Assembly (NCBI GenBank): GCA_004194705.1 | Contig: SADC01000011.1 | Coordinates: 124,001-188,000, forward strand | Direction: 5' to 3' | DNA: 64,000 nt | DNA from: Ditylenchus dipsaci | Lineage: Eukaryota; Nematoda; Chromadorea; Rhabditida; Anguinidae | Part shown: piece by piece, positions 37,881-51,100 of the stretch | How the letters are laid out: each line of letters opens with the position of its first letter | Numbering within the stretch: position 1 is the first letter of the stretch | Made by a program: the position numbers and the translations under genes | The notes under the pieces: model-generated | What the model saw: the letters and a program-made list of their open reading frames with translations, nothing else | What the model was told of the DNA's origin: nothing | Database searches by the model: none

Positions 37881-38345
37881 GGATGGTTAGAGATGCGCGC
37901 ACTCACTTACCTTAAACATAATTGCGAGCAAGACTCTTGATCAAAAACGCATATAGAGATCTTTTTGATCAGCTCCAGTGACCAAACCAATGTGGAATAG
38001 CCTTAAATACAGTCACTTAACTCCTACCTTAGTATTCCACAACTTTATCAAAAAAATCTTCTCTAACGTGGTATTCTACCCCGTTTTGGTCACTGGAGCT
38101 GGGCAAAAGAGTTTCTATATACATTTTTGATCAAGTGTCTTGCTCGGAAGTATGTCTAAGGTAATTGAGTGCGCGCATCTCTAACCATCCAAGCACCCTA
38201 TGCCATCTTCGGGGCGTAGGGGATTGGTTGCTTGGGGTTGAGATGCGCACACCCACATACCTTAGACACAAATCACTCGAAAGCGACTCTGGATGCATAA
38301 AAAATGTATGCATACCAGAGTTTCTTTATGCGGTAGGCCCCAGTA
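37878..38345. mobile_element. Inverted-repeat copies of the GATGCGCGCACTC family
   Basis: GAGATGCGCGCACTCACTTA (37895) is inverted near 38175. CAGCTCCAGTGACCAAA is inverted near 38090. A second arm (38187-38345) carries GTTGAGATGCGCACACCCAC and TACCAGAGTTT. Related to 6054-6750 and 38380-39250. Confidence 0.65.
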
Positions 38346-38379
38346 TTCAAAACTATGTTTAAAACACCCTGCTATTTAA

Positions 38380-39250
38380 CAAAAAAAATCTCGGAAAAAA
38401 TCAGCTTGGGACCAAGGCGAAAAAATTTTTGAAAAATTTTTCACAAAAAAAGATTTTTTTCGTGAAAATGATCTGAAAGTGCTTATTAACACTTTTTGAG
38501 ACTTTTAGGGAAAATTTTTTTTTCGAATTTTTGACCCTACCGGAGTATACCCCCCCCCCCCCAAATGAAATTTTTTTTAAAGTGTTTTTAAACACCTTAT
38601 ATCGACCCAAAATTGCCTCGGGAATTCAAAAAAGACATTATTTTTGAGTTCTGGTTAATAAAAAATTGAGTTTTGGACATTTTGAAATTTCGACCATTTG
38701 CCTGTTTTGGCATGTTTTGGTCACTGGAGCTGGGCAAAAATAGTCTCTAAATGCATTTTTCTTCAAGAGTCTTCTCGGAATTATGTCTAAGGTAAGTGAG
38801 AGCGCGCATCTCTAACCAACCAAGCCCCCTGCGCCCCTTCGGGGGCGCAGGGGGCTTGGTTGCTTGGGGTTGAGATGCGCACACCCACATACCTTAGACG
38901 CAAATCACTCGAAAGTGACTCTGGATGCATAAAAATGTATGCATACCAGAGTTTATTTATGCGGTAGGCCCCAGTCAACAAAACTATGTTCAACATCTTC
39001 CTTTTCACACTAAATTGGCCCTTTTTTAGTCCTTTCCCACCCTAATATGGCCTTAAATCCCTTCAAAAATGGTCAAAATAGGTATATTTGGGTGGTCCCA
39101 AAACTCAATTTTTTATTGACTAGAACACAAAAATAATGCCTTTTTCGAGCTTCTGAGGCGATTTTGAGTCGATATAGGGTGTTTGGAAACACTTTAAAAA
39201 AAATTCCATTTGGGGGGGGGTATACTCCGGTAGCGCCGAATTTTTTATTT
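38380..39250. mobile_element. ~870-bp palindromic element, C-run/G-run ends
   Basis: CTACCGGAGTATACC plus a C-run at 38535, and a G-run plus GGTATACTCCGGTAG at 39235. The centre (38815-38870) is a perfect hairpin, CCAAGCCCCCTGCGCCCC with its complement. Same family as 6054-6750. The sequence outside the C-run at 38380-38530 is AT-rich and may be extra flank. Confidence 0.75.
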
Positions 39251-39546
39251 TAAACAATTAAATAGACAGTGATTTTTTTAGCGCCCGGAAAATTTTTTCC
39301 ACCTATCTTGCAGCTCAGATTCTGGGCTTCAAAGTGATGAGTCACTTTTGCTCTGTTGCGATGATTTTTTTGGAGTTTGATACCGATTTATGTTGAAAAA
39401 ATGGTTTATTTTTGACTCTTTTCATTTGATTCACTTTTCGGCTATATGCTAAATTTTTTTGTACGGCTGGTATTTTTGAACATTATATGTCAAAATCAAA
39501 ATATTGTTTGAAAAATCTCGTGAAAAATATAAAAATTGACCAAAAC

Positions 39547-40330
39547 TAGTGATGCGCACTCCGATTTGCGATATTTTTGAGTTCAGTCCATTTTTTAGCC
39601 AACTTTTCTAAGCCAGAGCTTTATTTTTATAACACATCTTTTTAACAACTTTTAACGCTTAACAACATGGTATGATTGGATTTTCGTATTTAAATATTTA
39701 ATTTCTAGAAAACAGCCTCTCAAAAAAATATCGCTAAAGAGATTTTCATTTTTGGGCTTGCGATATTTTTGCGATATTTTTTCGAGAGGTTTTTTTCGTA
39801 AAAATTTTGATGTAATTTCGACTAGATGTTATATAATAAAATGTAGCTCAATGAAAGTTAGCTGAGGATGTGAAGTTTGTTCAACCATACGTTTTCATCA
39901 TCATCGTCCAAATTTAACCGGAACATGACGTAAAATTATTTTTTCGATTGTCATTTTTGTCATGTTTTGGCTCAATTTGGACGATGATGATGAAACGTAT
40001 GGTTAAACAAACTTCACATTCCTCAGCTAACTTTCATTGAGCTACATTTTGGTATATAACATCTAGTCGAAATTACATCAAAATTATTATGAAAAAAACC
40101 TCTCGAAAAAATATCGCAAGCCCAAAAATGAAAACCTCTTTAGCGATATTTTTTTGAGAGGCTGTTTTCTAGAAATAAAATATTCAAATACGAAAATCCA
40201 ATCATACCATGTTGTTAAGCGTTAAAAGTTGTTAAAAAAATGTGTTATAAAAATAAAGCTCTGGATTAGAAAAGTTGGCTAAAAAATGGACTGAACTCAA
40301 AAATATCGCAAATCGGAGTGCGCATCACTA
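39547..40330. mobile_element. 784-bp near-perfect palindrome, exact 8-bp duplication
   Basis: TAGTGATGCGCACTCCGATT at the left, inverted at the right, with arms of about 380 bases pairing almost throughout (centre near 39935). Flanked by ACCAAAAC on both sides (39539-39546, 40331-40338). TAGTGATG ends with an 8-bp duplication fit a hAT-mobilised fold-back. The high arm identity suggests recent origin or gene conversion between arms. Confidence 0.92.
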
Positions 40331-40338
40331 ACCAAAAC

Positions 40339-42170
40339 ATTCATAAAGTATTTCCCTCACATATTTTTTTCTATTCGAAATCGTGTTCTTGCCAATGTGT
40401 TTTGTCTGTTTTTTCTGGGCAGCTTTTAGGCAACTTACGGATGAAACGGTAGCTAAGACAGTAAGCTATATTTTGAGTGGACTGTTTCATAATAACTATC
40501 TAACAAAAGTGAACCAAAACGAAAAGCCACACCACAAGAATCTTATAGAGGTACGTGAGAGAAATACTGTATGAATATTTTGGTAAATTTTTATGTTTTT
40601 CTTGTGATTTTTCAAAAGATATTTTGATTCTGACAAAGTTTTCGGATTCAGCATAAAGAGTTGGTCAAGGAATGTGTTAACACAATTAATATTATGTGGG
40701 ATCAAATTGAATTGTTGCCCTAAAATCGGAATTATTTCCTCTTTTTGCTTTTTCGGCAATTTTTTACCGAAAAAAGAAAAAAGGGACAAGAATTCAGATT
40801 TTAGGGGCAACATTTTAGTTACATCCATATTATGTGTCAACAACGTGTTGTGTGTTAACAATTAATTTTGACTATTAAAAACCAAGAAAACGCTATTTCA
40901 CGTCAAATCCAACAATTGTATCAGATGCAGTTCACACCGTTTCAAAAGTCCAAATCATAAGTGGTAGCGAAACTTTGCTGAAAATCCAAAATTAAAAAAA
41001 ACAGTGATTTTCAGTATTGGCGCCCTTTATTTTCGCGGCAATTTATAAGACAGAAAATGAACTATGACCGATCCCACTGAGAAATTGAGTGTTTGAACTA
41101 AAACAAAAGCTTGCGATTCGCTGAGTACGATAACATCAAATTAGTCCACTTTTTGTTGAGATTTGCTGAGCTGTGGCCTCCCAAAGTTTGACACTCAAAA
41201 TACCAGTACATTTTTTAATCATACTTAGTGAAAATCTTATGATGTGAATTTTTTTAAAAGCCCACTCGACGCAATCTGTTTTAAGTTTTAGCAAAAAAAT
41301 GTGTTTTTCTCAAAAATTCAGCTTTTTCGACCACTAATTTTTGGCCAAAAAAACCGCCATAGAAATTGGAAATCTGCCCGCTCCATCCTAATTTTTAGTG
41401 TTTCAAAAAGAAAATTTTGTTAGGCACATTTCTAGCAAAAAAGTTCCGAAAAAGTTGGGGTTCAAAGTTTCAAACTTTAAGCGTGGAAAAAAATTCGCCT
41501 AGCAAACCTCGATTTTGACACCGGATTCGTGATCGACGTACCTGATTTGCTTATGATACTACTCTTAGAAGTATAATATATAAAGGCAAAAATAAACTCT
41601 ATATGCATTTTATGATCAAGAGTACTTCTCGGAATCATGTCTAATGTATCTCAACTCCAAGCCCCCTGCGCCTTCGAAGGATGTGCGAGTTGCTTGGTGA
41701 ATTAGAGATGCGCGCACTCACTTACCTTAGACATGATTCCGAGCAGGACTCTTGATTAAAACTCCCTTTAGACTTTTTTTGCCCAGAGATCAAAACACGG
41801 TAGAATGCCTAAATATATGGCTTTATTTATGACTCGAGAGGAGGCTTTGGGTTGACAAACCGATGCCGAGTCTTCAGAAACCTTCTTGGTAACACGCTTG
41901 TGGGTATAATAGTATGATAATCACAATATTATGAATATCAAAGTAAAAAAACCAAATTCGAGTTGTGGGCCAATTTACTGTAGGCGAATTTACCTAGAGC
42001 CATTGAGCGCATCAGACTGAAATGCTGATAAAAATAATATCGCTTGTTTTTTGCTACTTTGTTGTTCAGAGCACATAAAATTCTTAATGCAGATAAATAT
42101 TTGATAATAATTTAATGTAAAACTCTGAATATAGCATTTGTTATTATGAATTTCATCCAGCAAGAATCTT
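40339..42170. other. Intergenic stretch: MITE, dispersed repeat, family arm
   Basis: 40672-40861 is a palindromic MITE (TGTGTTAACACAATTAATAT against its inverse; ATTTTAGGGGCAACA). 41080-41240 matches, inverted, the two flanks of the 2514-3722 element without the element. 41595-41830 is an arm of the GATGCGCGCACTC family. An open frame at 40383-40552 (LTDETVAKTVSYILSGLFHN, donor GAG|GTACGTG) could be an isolated exon, but I cannot support it. 41840-42170 is the region just 3' of TRAPPC9. Confidence 0.55.
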
Positions 42171-45100
42171 TCACAGCACTTTGGTAATCACATTGAAGCT
42201 CACAGTTGGCAAGAATATGTCGTCTTCGTCACTCAGGTTAAGAGTGCTTCCGCCCAGGCCAGTGATTTCGGGCCTGATCTTGTGGACCCCTTCGTACCGG
42301 AACACTAGGTTGAATGCTGTCTCCCATCTACCCATTTGCTCTGGTTTGTCTGAGCATGGCTGTTGGGTAGTGATTGAAGTGGGTTGGATGCTAAATGGAA
42401 TGCGAGATGGTCCACAAACAACCAAGTGCTCACTCCGATCTATTATGGGCAGACCATTTTGCAGGTCTTGGAAGCAGCGAAGGGACAACTGACCATTTAA
42501 CGCTTTTTTACCTGCAAATCGGGTTGTTTTAACAGACTTATATGTTATTCAGCTTGCTCTCGGTATAATACCTACATGATACACACTCTCATGTCGCACA
42601 ATTTCTGCCCCGATTTTAAAAGTCTGTTCTGTTTCGAAATTTTGACCCTCTGGTTCCGATAATTGCAAAGAATGCAATTTCGCCCATTATTTTAGTAAAT
42701 ACCGTATTTCTTGTAACCGAAGCCCTTTCCTAATTCTAAAAGATATTTTTGGTGTGTGATTTTGATTTATTTTTTAAAGACTGCTCTTAGAAAAGTTAAC
42801 ACTCAATTTGTAGCTCATCTCAGTACATACAAGTTGGGTGGTAAGTTGTTTGAGAGCATATTTCAAAAAATGGACCAAAAACACAATGCCAAGAACCAAT
42901 TTTTGAATTATCCAGGGATTCTCTCTCTAAAAATATTGTGGTCCAACTTTTGCCGAATATGGTTGATAAGTAATGTGGTCTACAAAATGGCAAGAATCAC
43001 CATTTTGTCAGTCATTTTTTCAAAATTATCAAATCAAGAAGTGGCTGGGGAGAATGACTCCAGTCAAAAATGGCAGCTCTTTTCTGAAAATCAGATGCTG
43101 CTATATTGAAACAGCGACATTGAGATTAAAATTGGAAAATTAAAAAAAAAGACCGTCAAATCGTAATTCTTGCGACTTCTTGGGCTAGGTTTGACAAAAA
43201 AAATAAAAATTAGGTCAAAAAGTGTTGGACCCCATTCGGGAATGAACTTTTGTGTGTTGCTGGTTTTAACGAGAGCTAACTGTAGCACGTACATTTTAAA
43301 GAGACGAGCAGGAGAATCTGCAGGCTGACGAGCTCACCAATACCTACCGCTACATCATCTTCACTCACGTAAGGAGCATTGTTGACTCGGATACCTAAAT
43401 TAAATTTCAAATTATAGAGGTGTCTAGAAAAATAAGTTAATTATCTAGGATAATTAGAACACTTCTTTTTATTTAGTTTATTTTATGTTATTCTAGTCGT
43501 AAAGAACTTACTCAAAGACATCGCCGGGATGACCAATTGCTTAAGAAAAGATACAGAAGACAACAAGGAACCCACAGGCACTGAGCCTTCCAACTGAAAC
43601 CGATTTATTTGGATGGATTTAAAAAGTATAGTGTGACTTTGCCAACAAGGCAATCTGCTTACTTTGAGTGCCGGGATGGTCCAACGAATGTCAAGGTGAC
43701 GAGAGACATGTCTTTCCAGTGTTCTCCTGAGGCCTTCAATTTCTCGCATTTGCATCATATGACTGGCTAGTTGGGCAGCACTAGCAAAGGCACTAGACTG
43801 GATATCTGTGCAACAGGGGCACAGCAATGGCACTCTGAATGCAACCCTTATTTAGAACAAATAAAATCATCATTTTGTTTTCTCATTGTGGACGCAACCG
43901 ACTAGCCAACGCAAAAAAAAACTCGCCAACGGGAAATTCGCCAGCGAAAAATTCTATTTAACGGGCCTCCTTGGAACCGGCCATAGGGGGCCGTTAAATC
44001 GAATTTTTCATTAGAGAGACTCGCCGTTGGCAAGATTCGAGGTTGGTGAGTCGTTCACGTTGGCGAGTTTTTGCGTTGGCGAGTTGGTTGTGTCCCTCTT
44101 TTTTTCAAGGGGTTGTTAACCCATTTATTTTAAGGAAAAAAACTTAATTGGCAAAAAACGTTATGGCAAAAATTTGGTTATTGCAAAACATGGTTTCACC
44201 AAATCTCGGTAAGTCTTTTTTATTGTAGGAAAAACCAAAAAAGTGGGGTTTAAAGGCATTTGCATTACAAACACATACCGACAAATCTCTTTGGGTTGCA
44301 CCCAAATCATGCGGTTATCGCCATAGGTGAGTTCGGCATCCATGTCGGTCAGGTTGCACACATCCACCACTACATATCGAGATGTGGGGCTGTCTCCGGA
44401 AAGGACTAAAATGTAAAACTATAATCTCAAGCCACGCTTATTTAGTGGTGTAAATGACAAACTATGCCAGTCAGACACATTCACAGCAGGCACTATAGCT
44501 ATAGCCAAAGGCAGTTTAGCTACCCGTTCATATTGCTGAACATATTGGATGGTTACAAATATATAAAGACGATTTTTAATATACCTCGCCATTAGGACCA
44601 GTTGCATCGGCAGTGTAAGTGAACACAAAGTCGGCACTGAGAAGGCGCTGCAAAATCAAACAATTACATCATCCCAAAATTTGTCGCTTCCAACAGCTGG
44701 GAACATTTGCCCAAGGGCAATAATTTCACAGCCCGAAATCACGGTAAAGATTTTAGATAGGTCTCTAACATTTTACGAGCCGGATTAGCGGAAAGGGCGG
44801 GAATTTCATATAGGACAATGCTTTGCTTGGCAGTGCCTTGGAAGATCTACTAATACTTACGTTTGGCTATAGAAAGATATGGTTTTGGAAATCCACAGAG
44901 GGACAATCCTGGGGATTAATACAATATTTGGGTTAATTTTATCGAGCAATGCTGTGTAGTTCGCTTTTTCCGCTCCGCTTGTGCCGACTGTATCACTTCC
45001 CGGATATTGAAATTTTCGCTCAGACTCTTAGGTTTCAAGATTGGCTGTAACTAAACTGTGCCCTCAAATTACTGAATTTCATCCCCAAATTATATATTGC

Positions 45101-48100
45101 CATTTTTTCTTGATATTTTTGTTGTTATTCAAAAAAAATTGAGCTAGTGTTTAGTTCTGGATCTTGGCTTTCTGATGAGTTATAAAACTCTTCTGAACGA
45201 TTTTAAAGTAGTAGAATTTTGATTTTTAGAGTTCATCAGAATGCCGAGATCCAGAGATTAATGCTGGTGCAAAAATTTCTGAAAAAATATGACAAACTAT
45301 AACAAAAATGCAAAGAAAAATGGCAAGGTAAAATTTAAAGTGCGGAGTTCAGTAACTTGAAATTGAAATTTTGACTTTTGCAATTTGAGCCTTTCAAAAT
45401 TTTCTTTCTGGCTCTAGCAGAGTCCGAGAAGTATTTTTTTTAGAGTCTCCACATTAAATTTTTCCTGCCTGTTCGCTGAAAATATTAAAATTCAAAAAAC
45501 CAACCCCAGTATATGGAATCAGATCATGTCCAGCTGCTGGATCTTCTTCTTCAAGCAAGCCCACACTGCTCTCCTTTCTACTGCCGTGATCTCCAGTCCC
45601 AGCCATTAGCAAAGCTGGAGCTGACAATATTGGAATTCCAGCAAGGCGCTTAGGGGAGTTGCTTCTGGACTGCTGTGCCTCTGTTTTGCTTTGCGGAATG
45701 GTGTCCAGCGAGCAAACAGAGCCTTCATTCAAACTCATGGAGGTGGCTCGGCGGACATACACCCTGTGCTCCTCCCCCATAGAGGTAATTGAAGGTTGGG
45801 CAGTGGGTGGAGGGGGATGGAATGGCTTATGTCCTCCTCCCCACATGTTGGCCATGCTGTCCAAAAGCAGCTGCAGTGGCTGAAGGTCAATGCCAAAGAT
45901 GCGAATGCGGATCTCCCTCCTCTCTAGTGGCTTAATATCGTAGACTTCAGGCTGGAAGGTCCTCCTGGCGGACTCGTTGAGCTCGTTGATATCAGGGAAG
46001 TCAAGCAACCTTAGAAGCTTGGGACCTCCACACACTTCTGGCTGGTTGATCTTGATAGTGACACGTTTGATTGAAATTCTCTTGCTCGAGTTAAACAGGA
46101 AAATAGAGTGGTCGAAGCTGCAAATTTGCTAAGTTTTTAACTATAATTTTTTATACTGCAATATTTATTGTCTTGACCCTAGTAGCAAATACCCCTCCCA
46201 ACATTTTTTAACACCAGTAAAAAGTATTCAAATATTAGTTCCAGATCCCGGAAAAAAGCGTAAGACACCTTTAAAGGACCATCGCCGTTGATGACAATGG
46301 CAATTTCGAGTTTTTGAATTCGAAAATATATTTCGAATTATTTTTGTTTACGATTTAAATTTGTACAAAATTAAGAACCATCTACTACAGTCAAACTTCT
46401 CTATAAGCTACAGCTCGGGACCGATCCTAGATGTAGATTATAGAGAGGTGTAGCTTATATAGGGGGTATATTATACGGAATATACCCATTTGGGACCGCA
46501 CTCAGGTGTAGCTTATATGGAGTGTAGCTTATAAAGAAGTTTGACTGTAGTCGAGCCCAACGTTGTTTGACAATGCCAGATAGGACGACTTAGCCGAGTT
46601 TCATTGAGCCATAGCCTATCATTAGTAACTGTCGACTCGCCTCATCTAATTCACAGAATTAAAGTTTTAGATGCAAAAAAAAAATAATTCGCAAACACAT
46701 TTTCCGCATTTTCGGCTGTCCCCCGCCAATTCAAAACTCGAAAATGTCATTGTCATCAACGGCGATGGTCCTTCAAATTTCGGCTAACATATGCTAGCCT
46801 ACCCTGAGCCTAAGCCTGAAAAAGGGTAGTTACAGCGAATTTTTTAGGGCAAAATTGATGGGAGGGGTATTCGCTGCTAGCGCCAATTTCTTCAAGACAT
46901 ACAAGATAGTCCAAAAACTTGACCATTTTTGAACATTAATTTAAAAGTTAAGTTAAGTTTAATTTTTCTGTATTTTTAGAGTTCGCGATCCAATTCTTCG
47001 TTTTCGACATTTTGAATATAAAAATTTAAAAAATTCTGATAAGATTTTTGACCTTCAATCCAATTATTCCAAAATTCCGATCCTTTAGCAGTCGTAGATA
47101 TTATGTTTTTAACTAGCATCGTTGGCGTGGTACGAATTGAGAAATGAGATTTGCGACAGATGTTTTGCAAACAAGATATTTTGCGCCATACCATTTACAC
47201 ACCAATATAAGCACCACGATTCACGATTGTTAGACTGCGAGATTTGTCACTGAATGCGTTGCATCTTTGTATGCTGCAGGATCGGCGCCCGATCATTTGC
47301 ACGCCAAAATATGGGCCGCAAAATTGCTGACTGTTAGACAATAGACTGTGAGATTCAAACTGCAATATAGAAGGTTCGCGCCACATCTTTTTGCACTGCA
47401 AGATTTGGGACGCAAGAGTTTTAACGGTCGAAATTTCAGGGTTTTTCAAAAACGATCGGCAAAATCAGAATCTTTAAAATTTTTAAAACAAGACTGTCAA
47501 AACAAAACTGGTAAAAGCCTTCAAAATCTTTCAAAATCAGGGTAATTAAAGATGAAGCGGAAAACTTGCGTCGCAAATCTTGCAGTTCAAATCTCAAGTC
47601 TCTTGTCTAACAGTTTCTCTAGCAGTCGTGAAACTTGCATAAGTTGGTTTGCATACCTCGATGCGCAAATCCTGCAGCACATAAGGATGCTACGCGAATC
47701 TCTTAATCTCTCTAATTGCATTATGAAATCATATGATCTCAAATCTTATTGCTCAAGTCTTGCCCCGCCGCATCGTTATAATTTTCATGTTGAAAATTTA
47801 ATTAAAAATTTTTTACGATATTACATTAGTACAGAATCCTAAGTGTATCTGAATATTCGCTACTTGCACAATATTTGTTTAGGTGGTTCTTTTTGTAACC
47901 ACATGTTTTTAAGAAGAAAAACCTACGTTTGACCCGAAAAACAGTTGCTTCAGCAATAGCTTCTATGGAGTCCTCGACGGTGGGCGATCGCTGAAGTGAT
48001 GTTTCAATTGGAGTAATGGGAGTGGTTGGAGCACCTCCACCTTGAATATGCCTGGCTGACCACTCAACGAGGACAAATGAGACTGATTGGGAGTTGACTG

Positions 48101-51100
48101 GTGTTGGTCTCGAAAGGCACACACATTCTTCACACCCAATACTTCGCAGGAATAACCAGTTAGCTTCAAAAGACCCGAAGATCTAAAGACAATACTTTTT
48201 TGGTTGAAAAGCAGTGGAAAAAAGTCCTGACCTAGGCACACCCAACAGCTTGATAGTGGAGGTGGACGCCGGGTCCAGCACTGAGCCATAACAAGAAGGT
48301 AGGTTGAGTCGGACTGGCATGGCATCAAACTTGCAACCCTCGGTGATTAGAGCAAGATTGCGGACCTCCAGTTCGATCGGCAAAGGGTTGCGCACACAGA
48401 TGGACACTTCACAGGCGCAGTCAACCACCCAATATACACCTGCAATTGGAATAAATTATGGCTTTAATAAAGTATCTCAGAATAAATTACTCACCTCTTT
48501 CCTTGTCCCGATCCTGGAAAGGAGAATAAATAAAAATCTTTGAGGCTAAATCAGCTGGATCGATGACATTGGGTGCTAGATGTGCAGGCAAGGCAGTCAC
48601 TTTGCAATTGCTAGAATGAAGTCCATTAAAACTTTTTGAAATAATTTAAAAATTGTTAAAAAAAAAAGCAAAACAGATTGAGGCTTGAATTCAAGGCCGT
48701 GATACATAATCGGAAGAGCCCAGCTAAATGTACCCTCTTTCAATTGTAAAAAAGCCCAATGTTTCAGTGATCTGCCTATGTTTACATAGTGTTACAGAAT
48801 GTGTACATGGTGTTTCGACAAATCAAATTTTTCTTTGGGATTTTACTGATCCACAAAAGCCTTAGCAACATTTTCCGAAAATGCTACAATTTTTACAACT
48901 CGGCCTGTATAATTTCAACAGCGCAGACTTTGCTAAATCTCTCTTGAAGTTTAAACCTTGCCCATCTACAGGCCATCCATAGACCAGAACCCAAACTGTA
49001 TCAATAGCAAGCAAATCGTGTTCTTAATATTGCATACCACAAAATTTCTTTTTGAATCTGGCTCTATGTGAGAACAAAAAAAATTTATGACAACTTATTT
49101 TTTTTTTGAAATAGCCTGTACGTTTAGCGAAAGCGGCAAAGGATGCATTTAGTGTACAGCCACTCTAATGCTGCCCTTGAAATTGTAATTACGTAAGTGC
49201 CGTCCTAATAAACAGCCTTACCCATCAAAAACAATTGGCTGCCTTATAAACTCACGAAGATAATTTGAACTGACTAAAAAAACCAACCTCAAAGTTGGAA
49301 ATCGAGTGAACTGTAGTGGTGGGAGCATAATTTCATAGTGGTCGAGCACAATAGGTTGAGCCAAGCAGTGCACCTTATCACGACGCAGAGAGACCATTTT
49401 GTTCAGCTCTTCAATCATATTCAATGCCACCCCTTTGTCCAGGTTGTCATAGTAGTTCTGCAAACAAGCATGACTAAATTAAAAATCCATCAAAGTGAAT
49501 AAAAATGGATTACCTGTAAAATGAAGCACAAATGGCGAATGGCTGCATCAAAGAATTCGGCTCGGAATGCAGACATAAACACTTCATACACAGCTTTGAC
49601 TTGCAAGGCGAAGGAATGTTGGCAGGCTCAGTGTTCAAGGCAATAGCATGAGTTTTAGTGAAGATGAAGAAGTTTCGTTGAATTCGTCGTTGACCCCAAT
49701 ACCATAGCCACGCAGACTTTTGTACAGAATAGGATAAATCTGAAAAAGTTTTTATTTTAGAACACGAAATGACTGCTAGTGGCGAAAAAAATGCACAAAA
49801 AAGAGGGATGGGTGTCCTGGTTCAAATGTTTAGCATGGGATTTGGAACCTAGATGGGCGTGCGGTCAATTCGTCCACAAAATTATTTTCAAATTAATCTT
49901 TTTTGTCTTGTGAAGAACTTATGTTACTTAAAAAAGTTTTCGGTTATTCAGCCTCAGCTCTGCTGGATAATCCACACACCAAGCGAACCAAGTGATCGTC
50001 CACTTGCTTGGATCGATTTTTTTTTCTCGTTTTCGGGTTCTAAAACTTGTTTTCTTCACTAATTTTAACGATCTAAAGACAGTTTGACACCGGTGAAACT
50101 ACGTTTTGATGATATGCTTATAGTTTTCGTAAATCTTGCTAAACGTGATTTTAGTAGGGATAGAAATTTCAAATTTTGGAATCCCAAAGGAAATCCCAAA
50201 TTTTGAGAAATTAATCGGATTGGGGATGGAAATTTGAAATTGTGGTAGGACCCTGGACAAAATTTTCAGTAAACATACAAGGAACTTGTTCGGCAAGGTA
50301 GTAACATTTTGAATTTTTTAAAAAGTCTCTAATTTTTGTCTTCCTCATCCTGATCAGTTTCCACGATTTCCTCATTTTCCTCTTCCATCAAAATGCCACT
50401 GGACTTAGCATATTGGTCCTCCTCTTCGAATATATATTGTAATCCCATGGTGTGTCCTGACTGGGAACAACTTTAGTTCCCCTTCGTTGTATGGTCGGAA
50501 CATATCTCGCACATGGTTCCATAGGAAATAAAAAGCATTGTCACCTCCAAATTTTTCCTGCCAAATGTATTCGCTCAGAAAGCGATATTCGGGATACGAA
50601 TGGTATACCTACGACCGGATATACATTATGACCGGATACAACGACCGGATACAATTACGACCGGATACACTTTTAATTTTTTTTGAAAAATGACTAAAAA
50701 TCTGAATTTAAAAAACAAATTTCGACGCTAGTAGCGAATACCCCCAAGAATCCGACCTTTAAAAAATGCTGTAACTACCCCTGCAAACAACAAGTTTAGG
50801 CTTAGCCCTTAGGCTTGGGGTAGACCAGCGTACGGAAGTTGTGACTAATAAAGAGTTTACGCATATTTTCCGGGGTCTGGGACATAAATTTGGGTACTTT
50901 TTACTTAAGGGCCTGACCTCTTCCTACTCGGTGGTCCCCGCCAATTCAAAAATTTTCTCTCGATCATTGGACTTCTGTACGGATTTTTCCGCCACGTTTC
51001 TAACAAAACTAGGCCTGAAATCAAATTTTAGGCTTAGTTATGTTAGAAACCTAGCGGAAAAATCCGTACAGAAGTCCAATGATCAAGGGAAAATTTTTGA

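Noticed and set aside
42756..43109. Plus-strand open frame of 117 codons.
   Set aside because: Low-complexity composition, no domain, and it lies in the last TRAPPC9 intron on the other strand.
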